Part shown: positions 48,438 through 58,757 of the stretch, in pieces
Position numbering within the stretch: position 1 is the first letter of the stretch
How the letters are laid out: every line of letters starts with the position of its first letter
From: Gloeopeniophorella convolvens
Lineage: Eukaryota; Basidiomycota; Agaricomycetes; Russulales
Direction of reading: 5' to 3'
Assembly: GCA_022496205.1 (NCBI GenBank)
Contig: WTXD01000006.1
Location: 682,001-746,000 of the forward strand
DNA: 64,000 nucleotides
Notes under the pieces: generated by a model
Told to the model about the DNA's origin: nothing
Database searches by the model: none
Seen by the model: the letters and a program-made list of their open reading frames with translations, nothing else
Program-made: the position numbers and the translations under genes

Positions 48438-48782
48438 CACAGCGGCGTATCACGAAGGCTGATATTCTAGAATAAGGGTGTGCCAGCTAGTCGCCGCCGA
48501 CCAAAGCATGCTCGAGCGCTTCGCGATGTTCAAGATGGTCGCACCACTCAAGTCTGCAGGCCTCTGCCACTCCGCTCACTATTCTCACGCCCTAATGGCG
48601 ATCTTATCTTATCATCAAACCCAAACGGGCGGCTATCACTCAGTCCGCCTCTCTAGTAGATCCGCCGATGGCAGTTGCCACGTAACTTGAACTTGGTGTT
48701 CGTGCTTCCCACTGTAATCTACGTACAGATCCTCGGATTGCGCGGCTCTGTGCACATCAAGCCCTCCTTACTGCTCCTAGCC
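48438..48782. promoter_or_regulatory. Divergent promoter region
   Basis: 345 bp between two divergent start codons (48437 minus, 48783 plus), so both promoters must lie here. No clear TATA box was seen. Confidence 0.4.
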
Positions 48783-49903
48783 ATGACGATCGAACAGGCT
48801 TCGGATAACGGCTCTTTGTCTCCACAGAACGTCCCACTAGGAGAAGGCACCCCAACAAAGGAAGAATTACTTCTATACTACCCTGCCAAGTTCACTTGGA
48901 CACAGCTCAAGACCTTCGTCAACTCTGGGTCTTTTATCTTCTTCCCGTCTGATACGTTCGATGAATCTAATCAAGGCTCTAATGATAACAGAGACCTCGG
49001 GTTGCTGAAGCGGGACAAGAAGCTCCAGCAAAGGTACATGCGATGGGCTGGGGGAATCAAGGAAGAGTACGGAAGCATAGGTACCTGCCACCCCCCTCCC
49101 TCTTTCGTCGTGCTGATACATCTCGAGCGAACTATCTTCGAAACCATCGACTCCAGTGGGGAAAGCTTGACAGCCTGTCCAAACTTCCATCTCGCCTTTC
49201 GCCACCAGTTGCTTCTACCCGCAATGGTGGCGACCCGGCGGAAGTCGTCTTTCTTGATTCGAATCTTCCACAGATCCCGCCAGGGACCACACCATACTTC
49301 ACCGCTGATATACCTACGCAGCTGGTGAGTATTATCATGAACGACTGGCCGTACTCAGGTAAGCATATGTGTAACTCATGTGTAGAGCATTCGTGGGTGA
49401 CTGTGCTTTTAGTACCTGCATCCATAGAACACTACCTGATATGGACAGTCTTGCCTATCCTTCCCCATAGTTTACCACCATCGATCGAGCCACGCTTGTT
49501 ACAAGACGGCCTCTGGGGTTTCACGGGCTTCACCGAAGATTCACCCCCACCATCTCCGTCGCTACTACCTTCGTACCTTCCGGCCCTCTCTGACTGGGGC
49601 ATCACCGAGGCTTCCCTGATACGCAGCGCTCGCGGCACCGACGAGGAAGAGGCTGCCGTGCGGGATGCAGGCTTAGAGGTCCACAAGTTCATACTTGCGA
49701 CATGGGGAGAACGAGAGTGGGAAACAGCCTGGTTCGTGAATCCTCCCGTAAGTAAGCCATTGTTCCGCAGGAAGCGACTGGTTGAACATAGAGTTTGATT
49801 GCAGCGTTTGCAAAGCGTGCCTGCGCTCGCTCATATTCACGTCTTCGCCAGGCATAAAACCCCGGAAGAGGCTTCTACTTGGGACGTGCAAACTTCCCGG
49901 TGA
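48783..49903 (+). CDS. DUF3605 family protein
   Basis: Fungal family of unknown function. Exons 48783-49080, 49128-49358, 49413-49747 and 49805-49903 join in frame to 320 aa. The family signature is visible: FTWTQLKTFVNSGSF early, YMRWAGGIKEEYGSIANYLRN.RLQWG in the middle, then IMNDWPYSVPASIEHYLIWT, and the closing block EREWETAWFVNPPRLQSVPALAHIHVFAR. In related proteins the middle segment carries the dinucleotide- or sugar-like binding region, but no activity is established. I chose the ATG at 48783 because the upstream open stretch is not conserved-looking and the family normally starts shortly before the FTW block. No signal peptide or membrane helix is present. Confidence 0.85.
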
Positions 49904-50794
49904 GCTCTTATTCAGAGCGGACCCTGTACAGCAACAAAGGGCGTCTGAAGCTCTGGCCGCCCAGCTTGCGTATCACTTTAGAGAGTAGGCCAACTTTGCA
50001 TAGAGTTGCTTTAGCTATACCCCTCGTCAAGCCATTCATTAATTGCCCCGACCTAGTCTCCACGCATGGTGATCACGGATGATATTCGGTCCGTTTGATC
50101 GCAAAGGTCTGCTTCAATTCTTGAGCCGCTGGCAGGGACGAAATGGCGAGGGCCACAATGACGCATGGTGATACAGCCATCTCGAGAGCTCATGAGCACT
50201 TATATTATGAAGTCAGCGAGGCGACATTAGAAGCTGAAAGGCACGTATATCAGCCACTCAACGACATGGCCTAAGATCAGGCTGGACATGAATGCTGCTA
50301 CGTATGTAGAGGCTAAGTGTTGGGTCAGCGAAAGAAGGGAAGCGGTACTGAGTGATATATACACACGGTGTTGTATCCAGTGCTGTTCAATCAAACGACG
50401 TGAATCTAACCCTCCCGCTGGGTGTGTCACAGACCGCCATCCCTCATGAATCTTAATCAGCTCGTAGCTATTTGCATTAGATTGTGTTTGAATCACACTG
50501 GATCTTTGAGGGGACAATTTCGGATACCATCGAATCTCACTGTATGCTACACAACAACCTAATTCTATGCATTTTCACCCCACTGCTCCAATTTTAATCT
50601 ACTGGATATCATCAAGTCCACTCGGGATGCTGTACATATTTCTTTTAATCGATTTGCGTTCGATTTGCGTTGAAACTACCCGTCCGTGAGCGCTAACGTT
50701 CACGTTCAGTTCTGATGTTCTGACTCATTGGTGGCCACGGTGTCTCTCCAGGTCTCTCCAGTCTCTGGACGCTCCCTCATAAATTCTCTCACAC
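49904..50794. other. Intergenic with a repeat shared with the CoA-ligase region
   Basis: 890 bp. The part from about 50130 to 50450 resembles 57780-58030, the sequence downstream of the first CoA-ligase gene (separate entries). The remainder (50470-50790) shows no gene. Confidence 0.5.
50130..50450 (+). repeat. Diverged copy of the spacer downstream of CoA-ligase 1
   Basis: Shares blocks with 57780-58030: ATCAGCCACTCAA, AAGTGTTGGGTCAGCGAAAG, and ACCCTCCCGCTG.GTG followed by CACAGACCG.CATCC. The order and spacing are the same, with small indels. It is likely a remnant of an older duplication of the CoA-ligase locus. Confidence 0.65.
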
Positions 50795-51368
50795 ATGTGG
50801 TAAGCTTTCTGTATCAACTACTATCTCCGGCGCGTCTGCTCGCATGGTTGCCTCGGCATCTCCAGCCTGGTGCTGATTGCTGACTCCTCCACGAAAGCAA
50901 GCACATCCTGAACGCACAGGTCTCCATCCGCGCTCCCTGCTGCCAGCAATGGTTTGATTGCCCCGAATGTCACGCCGAAACCCAGACACACACCCTTCAG
51001 CGTACTCTGGAGATGATTTTCATTTGCAAGAAGTGCAAGAAAGCTTTCCGAAAGGACATGTCGGTATATGAGGAGAGTGACGAGTACTGCCCACACTGCG
51101 ATAACCACTATGTCAGTGCACTACCCGTCTTTTTTCTGCCGCATTTCAGCGAAGTTCGACGCCCCCAGGTTATCGACGCAAAGACACCCCAGGCTGCCAT
51201 CGGAATCGAAGGAGAGGACGCACGCGTAGACTCTAGGTGCGCCCCATTTCCGTCACTTACGTGTCGTAGCCTGATTTCCTTCTGCCTAGGTTGATAAAGG
51301 ACGAAAGGGCGAAGTCGGATCCTTCTCGATCTCTGTTCGTTCAGGATGACTCTGATCGTCTCGGGTAG
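50795..51368 (+). CDS. CHY-type zinc-finger protein
   Basis: CHY zinc fingers bind several zinc ions; the small fungal members include yeast Hot13, linked to redox control of mitochondrial intermembrane-space import. Exons 50795-50799, 50898-51111, 51169-51236 and 51290-51368 encode 121 aa. The first coding exon is just ATG TG, so the protein starts MCKHILNAQV, exactly the family start. Zinc ligands run through CKH, CCQQWFDCPECHAE, then FICKKCKKAFRKD and DEYCPHCDNHYVIDAKTP. The short C-terminal tail is charged. No RING domain or transit peptide is attached, so this is the compact form. The 98-nt first intron is the longest among these small genes. Confidence 0.9.
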
Positions 51369-52693
51369 ACTGTTGAGTAGATGCCTGCATAAATACTCTT
51401 CCTTTGTATGTGACACTCTGCTTTAATCTAGGCAGACAAACTTGGCTCGATTTTTTTCATGTCGAGGCGAACCGCCGCACGACCATGATCCGGCTCCGTT
51501 GGACCTGGAATAAGTAGCTTGCCTCTGGGCTCAAAAGCGAGCCTTTTACCTTGCAGATGCGATGTTGTAGATGCCGTTCCCGCTCTTGCATATTCCCTGA
51601 TCAGCTCCACCCTGGATTCATTTAAACTGCAATGTTCTGAGATGTGATGAAAGTACGTCTGGCGTCCCCCCGAAGTTGCCTTCAGACGAGAATCATCGAA
51701 ATATGGCGCTTCGCGGCCCTCTGTGTATTTCCGTACCAGAAACCTTTCGGCGATAACGCAGCCTTCCACATGCTTGCACTCGCCACTGCCAGGCCGGTGA
51801 CTCCCGTTTGCCCCTCACTTGCTCGTCAACAGTGCAACGTCGCATCTAGGGAGGATTCGGGTGGTAAATTCGACAACAGGCTTCCGTGCGTGCGTCAACT
51901 TCGCTTGGCGTTCTCACTCATTACTCATTCAAAGTATTCGTGGGCGCCTAGCGCCTTGCATGATCTATGTTCCGATTGTTCCGATGAAGGCTTTGGCTTC
52001 CCTGACATCCACTATGCGCCGCTCCTAAGACTCTTGAAGAGGTCGCCTTTATTCGTCCCACCGCGCAAAGGAGGCGCAGACAGACCCTCCGGTATTCGCG
52101 CGGATGTCACGTCGTCTCTTATGACGCGAGACTCTAAACGGGCACGGTTTTTTTAAACGCGCCCTTGCGAAGCGGCATGCAAGTCATATGAGCAACTCTA
52201 GGGTAGTCTCGGGATGCAGGATACCCACGGGCACCGGCGGCTCTTTCGAACTCGCCTCTTATATGTTCCATACCGTGGGACTTCCTACCTTAGACGGCAC
52301 ACGATCGACCACCCGCACCTTGGTAGCTCGAGTCATCCCATGCAAGAGCCGGGAAATATGCCGCATTTCTAATTTTTGTCGCTATAATTGTGTTCCAGAT
52401 CCCCATATTGCTCTCATCGTGACCCCAGACCTGCGCCTACCCCAGGTCGAGCCCAATCGGTGGTCAGTCTACCCTCCCTATTTTCAGCGGTCCAGACGTT
52501 CTATGCTCGTGTCGCACACGCTGACGCGGCGTGGCGCAGACTCGTAGATCCCGATGGATCCCGATGGATTCCTGCAGATCACAGGGTGTGATACGAGGAA
52601 ATGCATGTCCCCGCGGCGTATATAAATGCGCTCTGGCAGTCAGTTGGTTTCGTGTCGAAACGCCTCGTCCCTTCTCCCAGCCCACCACACACC
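51369..52693. other. Intergenic, 1.3 kb, before the opsin-related gene
   Basis: A minus-strand open stretch at 51428-51769 reads as protein-like (CVIAERFLVRKYTEGREAPYF), but I cannot connect it to a gene or family. A short tandem repeat of GATCCCGATG occurs near 52546-52568. The last 80 bp hold the TATA box of the next gene. Confidence 0.4.
52619..52626 (+). promoter_or_regulatory. TATA box of the opsin-related gene
   Basis: TATATAAA, 68 bases upstream of the ATG at 52694, in the position expected of a strongly regulated fungal promoter. Confidence 0.55.
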
Positions 52694-53679
52694 ATGACGA
52701 ATCCCGTGCATGTTAACCCGTCTTCAGCTGCGCGCCGCCTTACAGAGGGTGCGTCCGACTGGCTTTGGGTTGTGACTGCAATCATGGGCATCTCCGTGTT
52801 GTTCACACTTATGTGGTCCAAGTTTGTACGTTTTGTTTCGTAACGTCATCGACTTGCTTTTGTATAGATTTCATTGATAGCAACCACGCGGCGCACGAGC
52901 ATTCCACCATCTGGCCGTAGCAATCCTCACTGTGTCTACCATAGCATACTTTGCAATGGCGTCCGACTTAGGGCAAACGCCTGTCAGGGTCGAGTTTAGA
53001 AGTGGACCTGATCGTAGCGTCTTCGTATGTTACAAAGATTTGCCTCATCCAACGAGACTGACGCTACATGTAGTGGGTGCGATACATCCAATGGTTCATC
53101 AACGCACCCTTGACCGTACTCATGTTGCTCCTGACCACCGGCTTCCCTCTTTCCGATATCTTTCTCACCATATTCATGATTATCGTCACGGTTGTCTCTG
53201 GTCTCGTGGGAGCACTTACGCCGACCTCATACAAGTGGGGTTTCTTTGTCTTTGGCACTCTGGCCTTGTTCTACGTCGTGTACGTAACGCGTGTTTCTGA
53301 CCTCATCAGTGTGGCACTCAACCTTGCGGACTGCAGCTACTCCATTCTGGCTGGAGGTCTCCGCTCTCGCCTCCTTGCCTCCAAGAGCATGTACGCTCGT
53401 GGTGCCGGCTACATCGTCTTGGTCTGGATGCTTTATCCAATCTGTTGGGCATTCTCTGAGGGTGGTAACGTTCTCAACGTGCCCCACGAGATGATTTTCT
53501 ATTCCATTCTGGACCTATTTGCGGGTCCCATATTCCTGTTCATGCACCTCGCTGATATGCGTAGCATTGAGTACGACAGCCTCGGGTTGCAGTCCGGCAA
53601 AGCGTCTGACTACATTGGTGCCGGCGGTACAGCCCCTGTCACCTCTGAGAAGCGCCCTAACCCTGACAACAATGCCTAG
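52694..53679 (+). CDS. Opsin-related seven-helix protein (Hsp30/Yro2 type), no retinal lysine
   Basis: Microbial-rhodopsin fold, plasma-membrane family including yeast Hsp30, Yro2 and Mrh1, induced by stress. Exons 52694-52825, 52881-53024, 53074-53279 and 53337-53679 encode 274 aa with seven hydrophobic segments. The last intron (57 nt) is a multiple of three without stops, so it is easily mistaken for coding; removal gives FYVVYSILAGGLRSR. In helix C the bacteriorhodopsin motif RYADW..D is here RYIQWFINAPLTVLM, so both proton-relay aspartates are replaced (by Gln and Met). In helix G the Schiff-base lysine is replaced: SILDLFAGPIFLF has Gly where pumps have Lys. It therefore should not bind retinal covalently and is unlikely to be a light-driven pump. 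Its function is uncertain (stress or membrane-pH homeostasis in yeast relatives). Confidence 0.9.
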
Positions 53680-55102
53680 ATGGCCACCTTCCTCCTTGTA
53701 TGTTGTACGACCTATAATGTCTCTTGTTAAACCTCTTTCTATTACGATTGTTTTTGCTGTGTTGTCTATGTGATACCGACAATATATCGATGTTTCACTT
53801 AGTCATGTCACCTCAAATCGAGAAGCAAAAAAAGCGTCGGGAGACTTGAGGTCAGTGGCCACCAAGTGGCCACACTGCCCGCCGGTACTATGTTCGCGTT
53901 GCCCGCCTTTATGAAATGAACGATAGGGTCAGGAACAATGCCGATTGGCTCACGGACTCGGACGCGCAACCACTTATCCTTACATAATCCGAAGTGTCGG
54001 CCATAGCTCGACGGACTCAACGTGACGGACCCTGACGGACCTCGCGAATTGCAGGTCTCGTGCACTCGGACGCTGTAAACCATACCCCGGTCCCCAGGTC
54101 AACGTCATACTGTTACCTCACCATCTTCACGGCTCACTCGAAAACATTCCGTATGCCGCAGGTGGGGGGACCCGTCATGAAATTCGACTAATATTGGAGC
54201 AGCGCCTCTAAGGTTTTGGACGACAGCCCAGTGAGCCCGCGTTCCTACCTAGATACTGCAGCATGCATTTATCTTGGTCAGGTCATCGATGCGACTCCAC
54301 TTGATGTCGACCCCGTTATTATCAACACGGAATCAACCGTATCAACGTGGCTCGAAACTTCGAGGGCATCCGGCGATGCGTCTAGCCCACCGTGGCCCGA
54401 AATCCTCTCTCCAGTGCATTTGATATCAAGGGAAGTTGACCTTAATCGTGCGACAAGGCATTTACACGACACATTGTTGCACTTAAGCTCGACAAACTGC
54501 ATGTACTTGTATCTCAGGGTGAAGACTTGCGATCGGTGTTTCTCTGATCATGAGTGGGCATTTTGTAGAAACAATCAACCACGTCGCTCTCATCGGCGCT
54601 TGTTGGATGTACGTTCGCTTCGCGGCAAACGCTACGCGTTTGCTCGGAGTCGACGTAATAGGTAGAACACAACTATACTACTTGGTCAAATGTAATAAAA
54701 GCAACTTCATTGGATGCCGCATACGCTTGGAAACCACGCGCGCGCGACATTGTAATTCGGCTGTACGGGTTTATGCGTTACAGCGTAGCAGCTCGTAGCG
54801 GTGGCGAAAGTGAAGGAAGGCACCGCGGAGTCGGAGTGCAAGTGCAATATCCGTCAAGTCATCAGGAGCTAGCGCACGAGGAGCAGCAGGGTCACCGGTC
54901 ACCGGACACCCTCAAATTGCCGTCATCCGCTTTGTCTCAACCCCGACTGCATACTTATGTCGACGTCCAAAGTAAGTGGTGTTCTGCGATCCTTATTCGA
55001 CCCACGAATTTGAGCGATTCAGCACGGCCCTACTGCTTTCAACTTGTACCCTCGCCTTGACGTTGCAGCGTGTACCCGGGCCCACCAATTGTACTGACTA
55101 GT
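53680..55102. other. Intergenic, 1.4 kb, before CoA-ligase 1
   Basis: No gene found; the open stretch at 54216-54665 has no ATG start and no recognisable protein. From about 54880 the sequence resembles the promoter of the second CoA-ligase (around 58540-58750), e.g. GGTCACCGG and GCCTTGACGTTGCAGCGTGTACCC, but lacks its TATA box. Confidence 0.5.
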
Positions 55103-57692
55103 ATGGCCGAAATCATCGCTGACGGACAACTGCCTCACATTCCCGACAACTTGACTGTGTCGCAATTCATACTCGACTCATGGCACCCAACGCGACCAGC
55201 CAGTCAAAGTAAACCCTGGTTCGTCGAAGACGCAACCGGGAGAGCAATTGGCTTCGAGGAGGTAAGTCAGAGAGTGTATCGCGCATCTTAGCCGCGAATT
55301 CTCCAAATGGTCATCCGCTCACGCACGAACGCATGGCGGTTAGGTCCGCAGTCGCGTCTATGGCCTGGCGAATGCCTTGAGCATCAAGTTCAATCTCCGT
55401 GCGTGATCCATCCATCGTTTCGTACCGTGACTGAGTGCTTTGCAGGCGAGGATGAAGTTGGTGAGCCTCGAATCATAGCATCCTCGGAGTGGCCACGCTC
55501 ATGATCATGATCCTCAGCCTGCATCTTTAGTCCGAATCACGTCGGTGAGTCTGTTCTCCAAGCTAATCCGGGGGCGTTTTCTAACGGCGTTACTGAACAG
55601 ACTATGCTGTCTTGATGTGGGCCATTCACCGGCTCGGCGCCGTAGTCTCGTGCGTCCCTGTGCCCGCAACTTGCCCATGTCGTTCAATGAGATCTGACTT
55701 CGCCCATTAAAAGGACTGCTAGTCCCTCGTCCAACGACGAGGAACTTGCGTACCAGATCCAAACCTCCAAGGCTACTACCCTGATCACCCATATCGACGG
55801 TCTGCAAACGGCACTTGCAGCGGCTAAAGTGTCGGGCATCCCAGAGGATCGCGTCATCTTGATTGGCACACCCAGAGGAGCCGATTCGAAGCTCTCTGAG
55901 CGCGATGTTGAGACGCTGATTTCTTATGGGTTGACTCACGACGCCAACTTCGTCGAGCGGCGGCTCGAGCCTGGCGAAGCGAAAACGAAATTGGCGTTGC
56001 TGGCTTTCTCAAGTGGAACAACGGGAAGACCAAAGGTACGTGGATTACCAGCACGTCGTTGTAGAATCGCAGAATTAAGCGCGAATTTGACTACAGGCTG
56101 TTGCGATACCTCACTATGCTCTGGTGGCCAACGTCATCCAGATAGCTGTATTCCACAGAGTAACTGACGAATCGATCCCCTGGGAAGAACGCCGTTTCAG
56201 ACCTGGACACGTCTCGCTCACCGGTGAGTGCATCGTTCTTTCGCAGTGTCCCAATCTTGACCGTCTGTCACCGGATAGTGCTTCCGCTATTCCGTGAGTT
56301 GCTGCTCATCCCGCTCGTCTCTGCAACTGAACTTTACCACCCGGGATCCAGATATCTATGGCATCATCGTGAACGTGAGTACGAGGGAATACTGTTTACC
56401 TGATTTCTTCAATCATCCGGCCATCAACAGGTGATGTTCCAATTGTATTGCGGGGTAAGCTTAGTCCACCAGCGACCCTTTCGAGAGCTGCACTCACACG
56501 TATTTTCCAGATGACATTGGTCATCGTTCCAAAATTCGATTATATACCATTCCTGGAGAGCATCGTGCGGCATCGAGTGACACATCTTATGTGCGTTACA
56601 AGCATTGATCCCTTCAACTGCCTGGATTCACACATTTGCGCTTCAGGACTGTGCCGCCAATGGCTGTCCTTCTCGCCAAGCATCCCGCGACGAAGAAGTA
56701 CAACCTCAGCCACGTTCGCTTATTTGGCTGCGGCGCGGCCCCAGTTTCTGCCGAACTGCAAGAGCAGGTCGTGAAAGTACTCCCAGACGCCGAAGTAGGG
56801 CAAGGATATGGCATGACGGAGACAAGCGCCGTAGTCTCGATGTTCCCTATCTCGCAGAAGATTGGCACGCCCGGTGGCGCCGGCACCCTTCTCCCCGGTA
56901 TCCGCGCGCGAGTCGTGAAGCCAGATGGCTCGCTTGCCAAGCGCGGAGAGCAAGGAGAGATGTATGTTACAGGCCCCTCTATGGCCCTAGGATATTACGG
57001 CAATGAGGCTGCGTGAGCGCATATACTTCCACACGAAAAGCCTACAATGACGTATAGACTGTAGCACGAAGGAGACCTTCATCGATGGGTGCGAACCTTA
57101 ACCTCTTGCCCTGCTATCTTGAGGAGAACTCATCACGGCACAGATGGGTCCGAACCGGAGACGAAGTCGTGATCGACGACCGAGGCGAGGTCTTCATCCT
57201 CGACCGCGTCAAGGTTAACCCTTCACCCAGCACTCCGCCTTCCCGTGCGCTGAACGACCGTTCTAGGAGTTCCTGAAAGTTCGCGCATTCCAGGTGGCTC
57301 CTGCCGAGCTGGAGGGCCATCTGTTGAAGCACCCGGACGTCGCCGACGCCTGCGTGGTGGGCGTTCCAGATGAGTACAGCGGCGAGCTGCCGCTCGCATT
57401 CGTCATGCTCACCGCGGATGCTGCGAAGCGCGCCGCGTCGGGGGATGCTGCGGAGATCAAGGCAAGCATCGCGAAGGTGAGCCGAGAGCGCCGCATCGGA
57501 CCGCACGCAGATGTTTTAAAGCGCTTCCAGTATGTCGCGGACCACAAGGCAAAGTACAAGCATCTGAAAGGCGGGATTGAGTTCATCGACGTCATCCCCA
57601 AGACGCCCAGTGGGAAGCTACTCCGGCGGGTGCTCCGCGATCAGGCGAGGCAACTCGTCGCCAAGCGGATGCAGGCCTCGGCGAAGCTATGA
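55103..57692 (+). CDS. 4-coumarate-CoA-ligase-like AMP-binding enzyme, copy 1, peroxisomal signal
   Basis: Activates a carboxylic acid to an acyl-AMP and then its CoA thioester. About 15 exons, several only 15-30 nt, encode roughly 590 aa starting MAEIIADGQLPHIPDNLTV. ANL-superfamily motifs in order: FSPNHV..MWAIHRLGAVVS, the P-loop FSSGTTGRPK, LPLFHIYG (spliced from small exons), GCGAAPVSAELQ, GQGYGMTET, WVRTGDEVVID, then DRVKEFLKVRAFQVAPAELE and catalytic Lys in IPKTPSGKLLRR. It ends in ASAKL: the tripeptide AKL is a peroxisomal targeting signal (PTS1). The acid could be a phenylpropanoid or a medium/long-chain fatty acid; sequence alone does not say. It is the first of two tandem copies; its promoter lacks the TATA box of copy 2. 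Confidence 0.92.
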
Positions 57693-57779
57693 GAGAGGTG
57701 GTCTAGCTTGCATCACCCGACATCCAAACATGTGTGCTTAATCCTGGGGTGTCCACATGTGCAGGCCGGTGCTGTGACC

Positions 57780-58030
57780 TACCACAATGATGCGTAGTGA
57801 TGTGACGGCCGTCTCGAGAGTTCATAGCGTGAAGCCAGTGAGGCGTGATAAGAAGCTGGAAGGTATGCACATCAGCCACTCAATGGCGTGGCCCGAGATC
57901 GGGCTGAACTTGTATGATGTTAGATATGTAAAGGCAAAGTGTTGGGTCAGCGAAAGAAAGGAACTCAGCGACACATACAAAATGGTGAATGTAGCCCTCC
58001 CGCTGCGTGCGCCACAGACCGTCATCCAAA
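57780..58030 (+). repeat. Spacer repeat related to 50130-50450
   Basis: Same ordered blocks as at 50130-50450, including AAGTGTTGGGTCAGCGAAAG. It is noncoding as far as I can tell; both copies read partly open on the minus strand, but without a start or a recognisable product. Confidence 0.65.
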
Positions 58031-58663
58031 TGGGTATTGTCCAACGTTCAACGTTCACATCTAGCGTTCACGCGGAGCCAGTGCAATCGACACAATTTTC
58101 ACAGATGGCCATCAAGGCTGTGATCATGAGAGCATGCTTGTTTTACCGACTACGTAACCATAATTATACATTACGTGGATAATGCGGCTGAGTCAGCCAC
58201 CGAGCACGCTGTCCTAATCTTTTCTGACGACCGACACTTGAGCTTGGCCACCCCCTGCCAACGGTCGTTTCTTTTGGTTTAGATCTATAGCTTATAGCCC
58301 CGGCCCATCCTTGCTTGAACAATCTGCCGTGGTACGCCCTTGCCAAGAATCCAAATTTCTTGGAGAAGTACTACTACATGGGCTTATATGTTTGACTTGA
58401 AATTCTGAAAGTATAGCCATGGGTGCGCACGGGTCTACTTAGCAGCGGCGGAGGAGAAAGGCTCCGCACTGCCGAAGTGCTGAAAAGGGACACCCGCGGA
58501 GCTGCATAATGAGCAGTGTGTGAGCGCGCACGAGCCGCCGCCAGCGCACGGCCACCGGTCACCGTCGACTTGCCGAACTGCCCTTGTATCAGCCCTGACT
58601 TACTCGAAAAGTATCGACGCCCGAATCCGTGACCAGTGATCCACGACCTTCGTTTAATCCGAG

Positions 58664-58671
58664 TATATAAA
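58664..58671 (+). promoter_or_regulatory. TATA box of CoA-ligase copy 2
   Basis: TATATAAA about 87 bases before the ATG at 58758. The aligned position of copy 1 (near 55000-55020) reads ACGAATTTGAGCGATTCAG and has no TATA element. Confidence 0.6.
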
Positions 58672-58757
58672 CGGGGATTCTACTTCGTTGCTTGCACTTC
58701 AACTTGAGCACCCCCGCCTTGACGTTGCAGCGTGTACCCCTCGATCGTACTGCAGTT

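Larger units (their letters stand above)
57693..58757. other. Spacer between the two CoA-ligase genes
   Basis: 1.06 kb. The block 57780-58030 is the counterpart of 50130-50450. From about 58540 the promoter of copy 2 begins. No gene was seen. Confidence 0.5.

Noticed and set aside
53280..53336. Extra 19 residues in the opsin-related protein
   Set aside because: Good donor (GTACGT) and acceptor (CTGCAG) and a better helix after removal show it is an intron with no stop codon.
54216..54665. Open frame of 149 codons upstream of CoA-ligase 1
   Set aside because: No ATG start, no recognisable protein, and it lies in diverged intergenic sequence.
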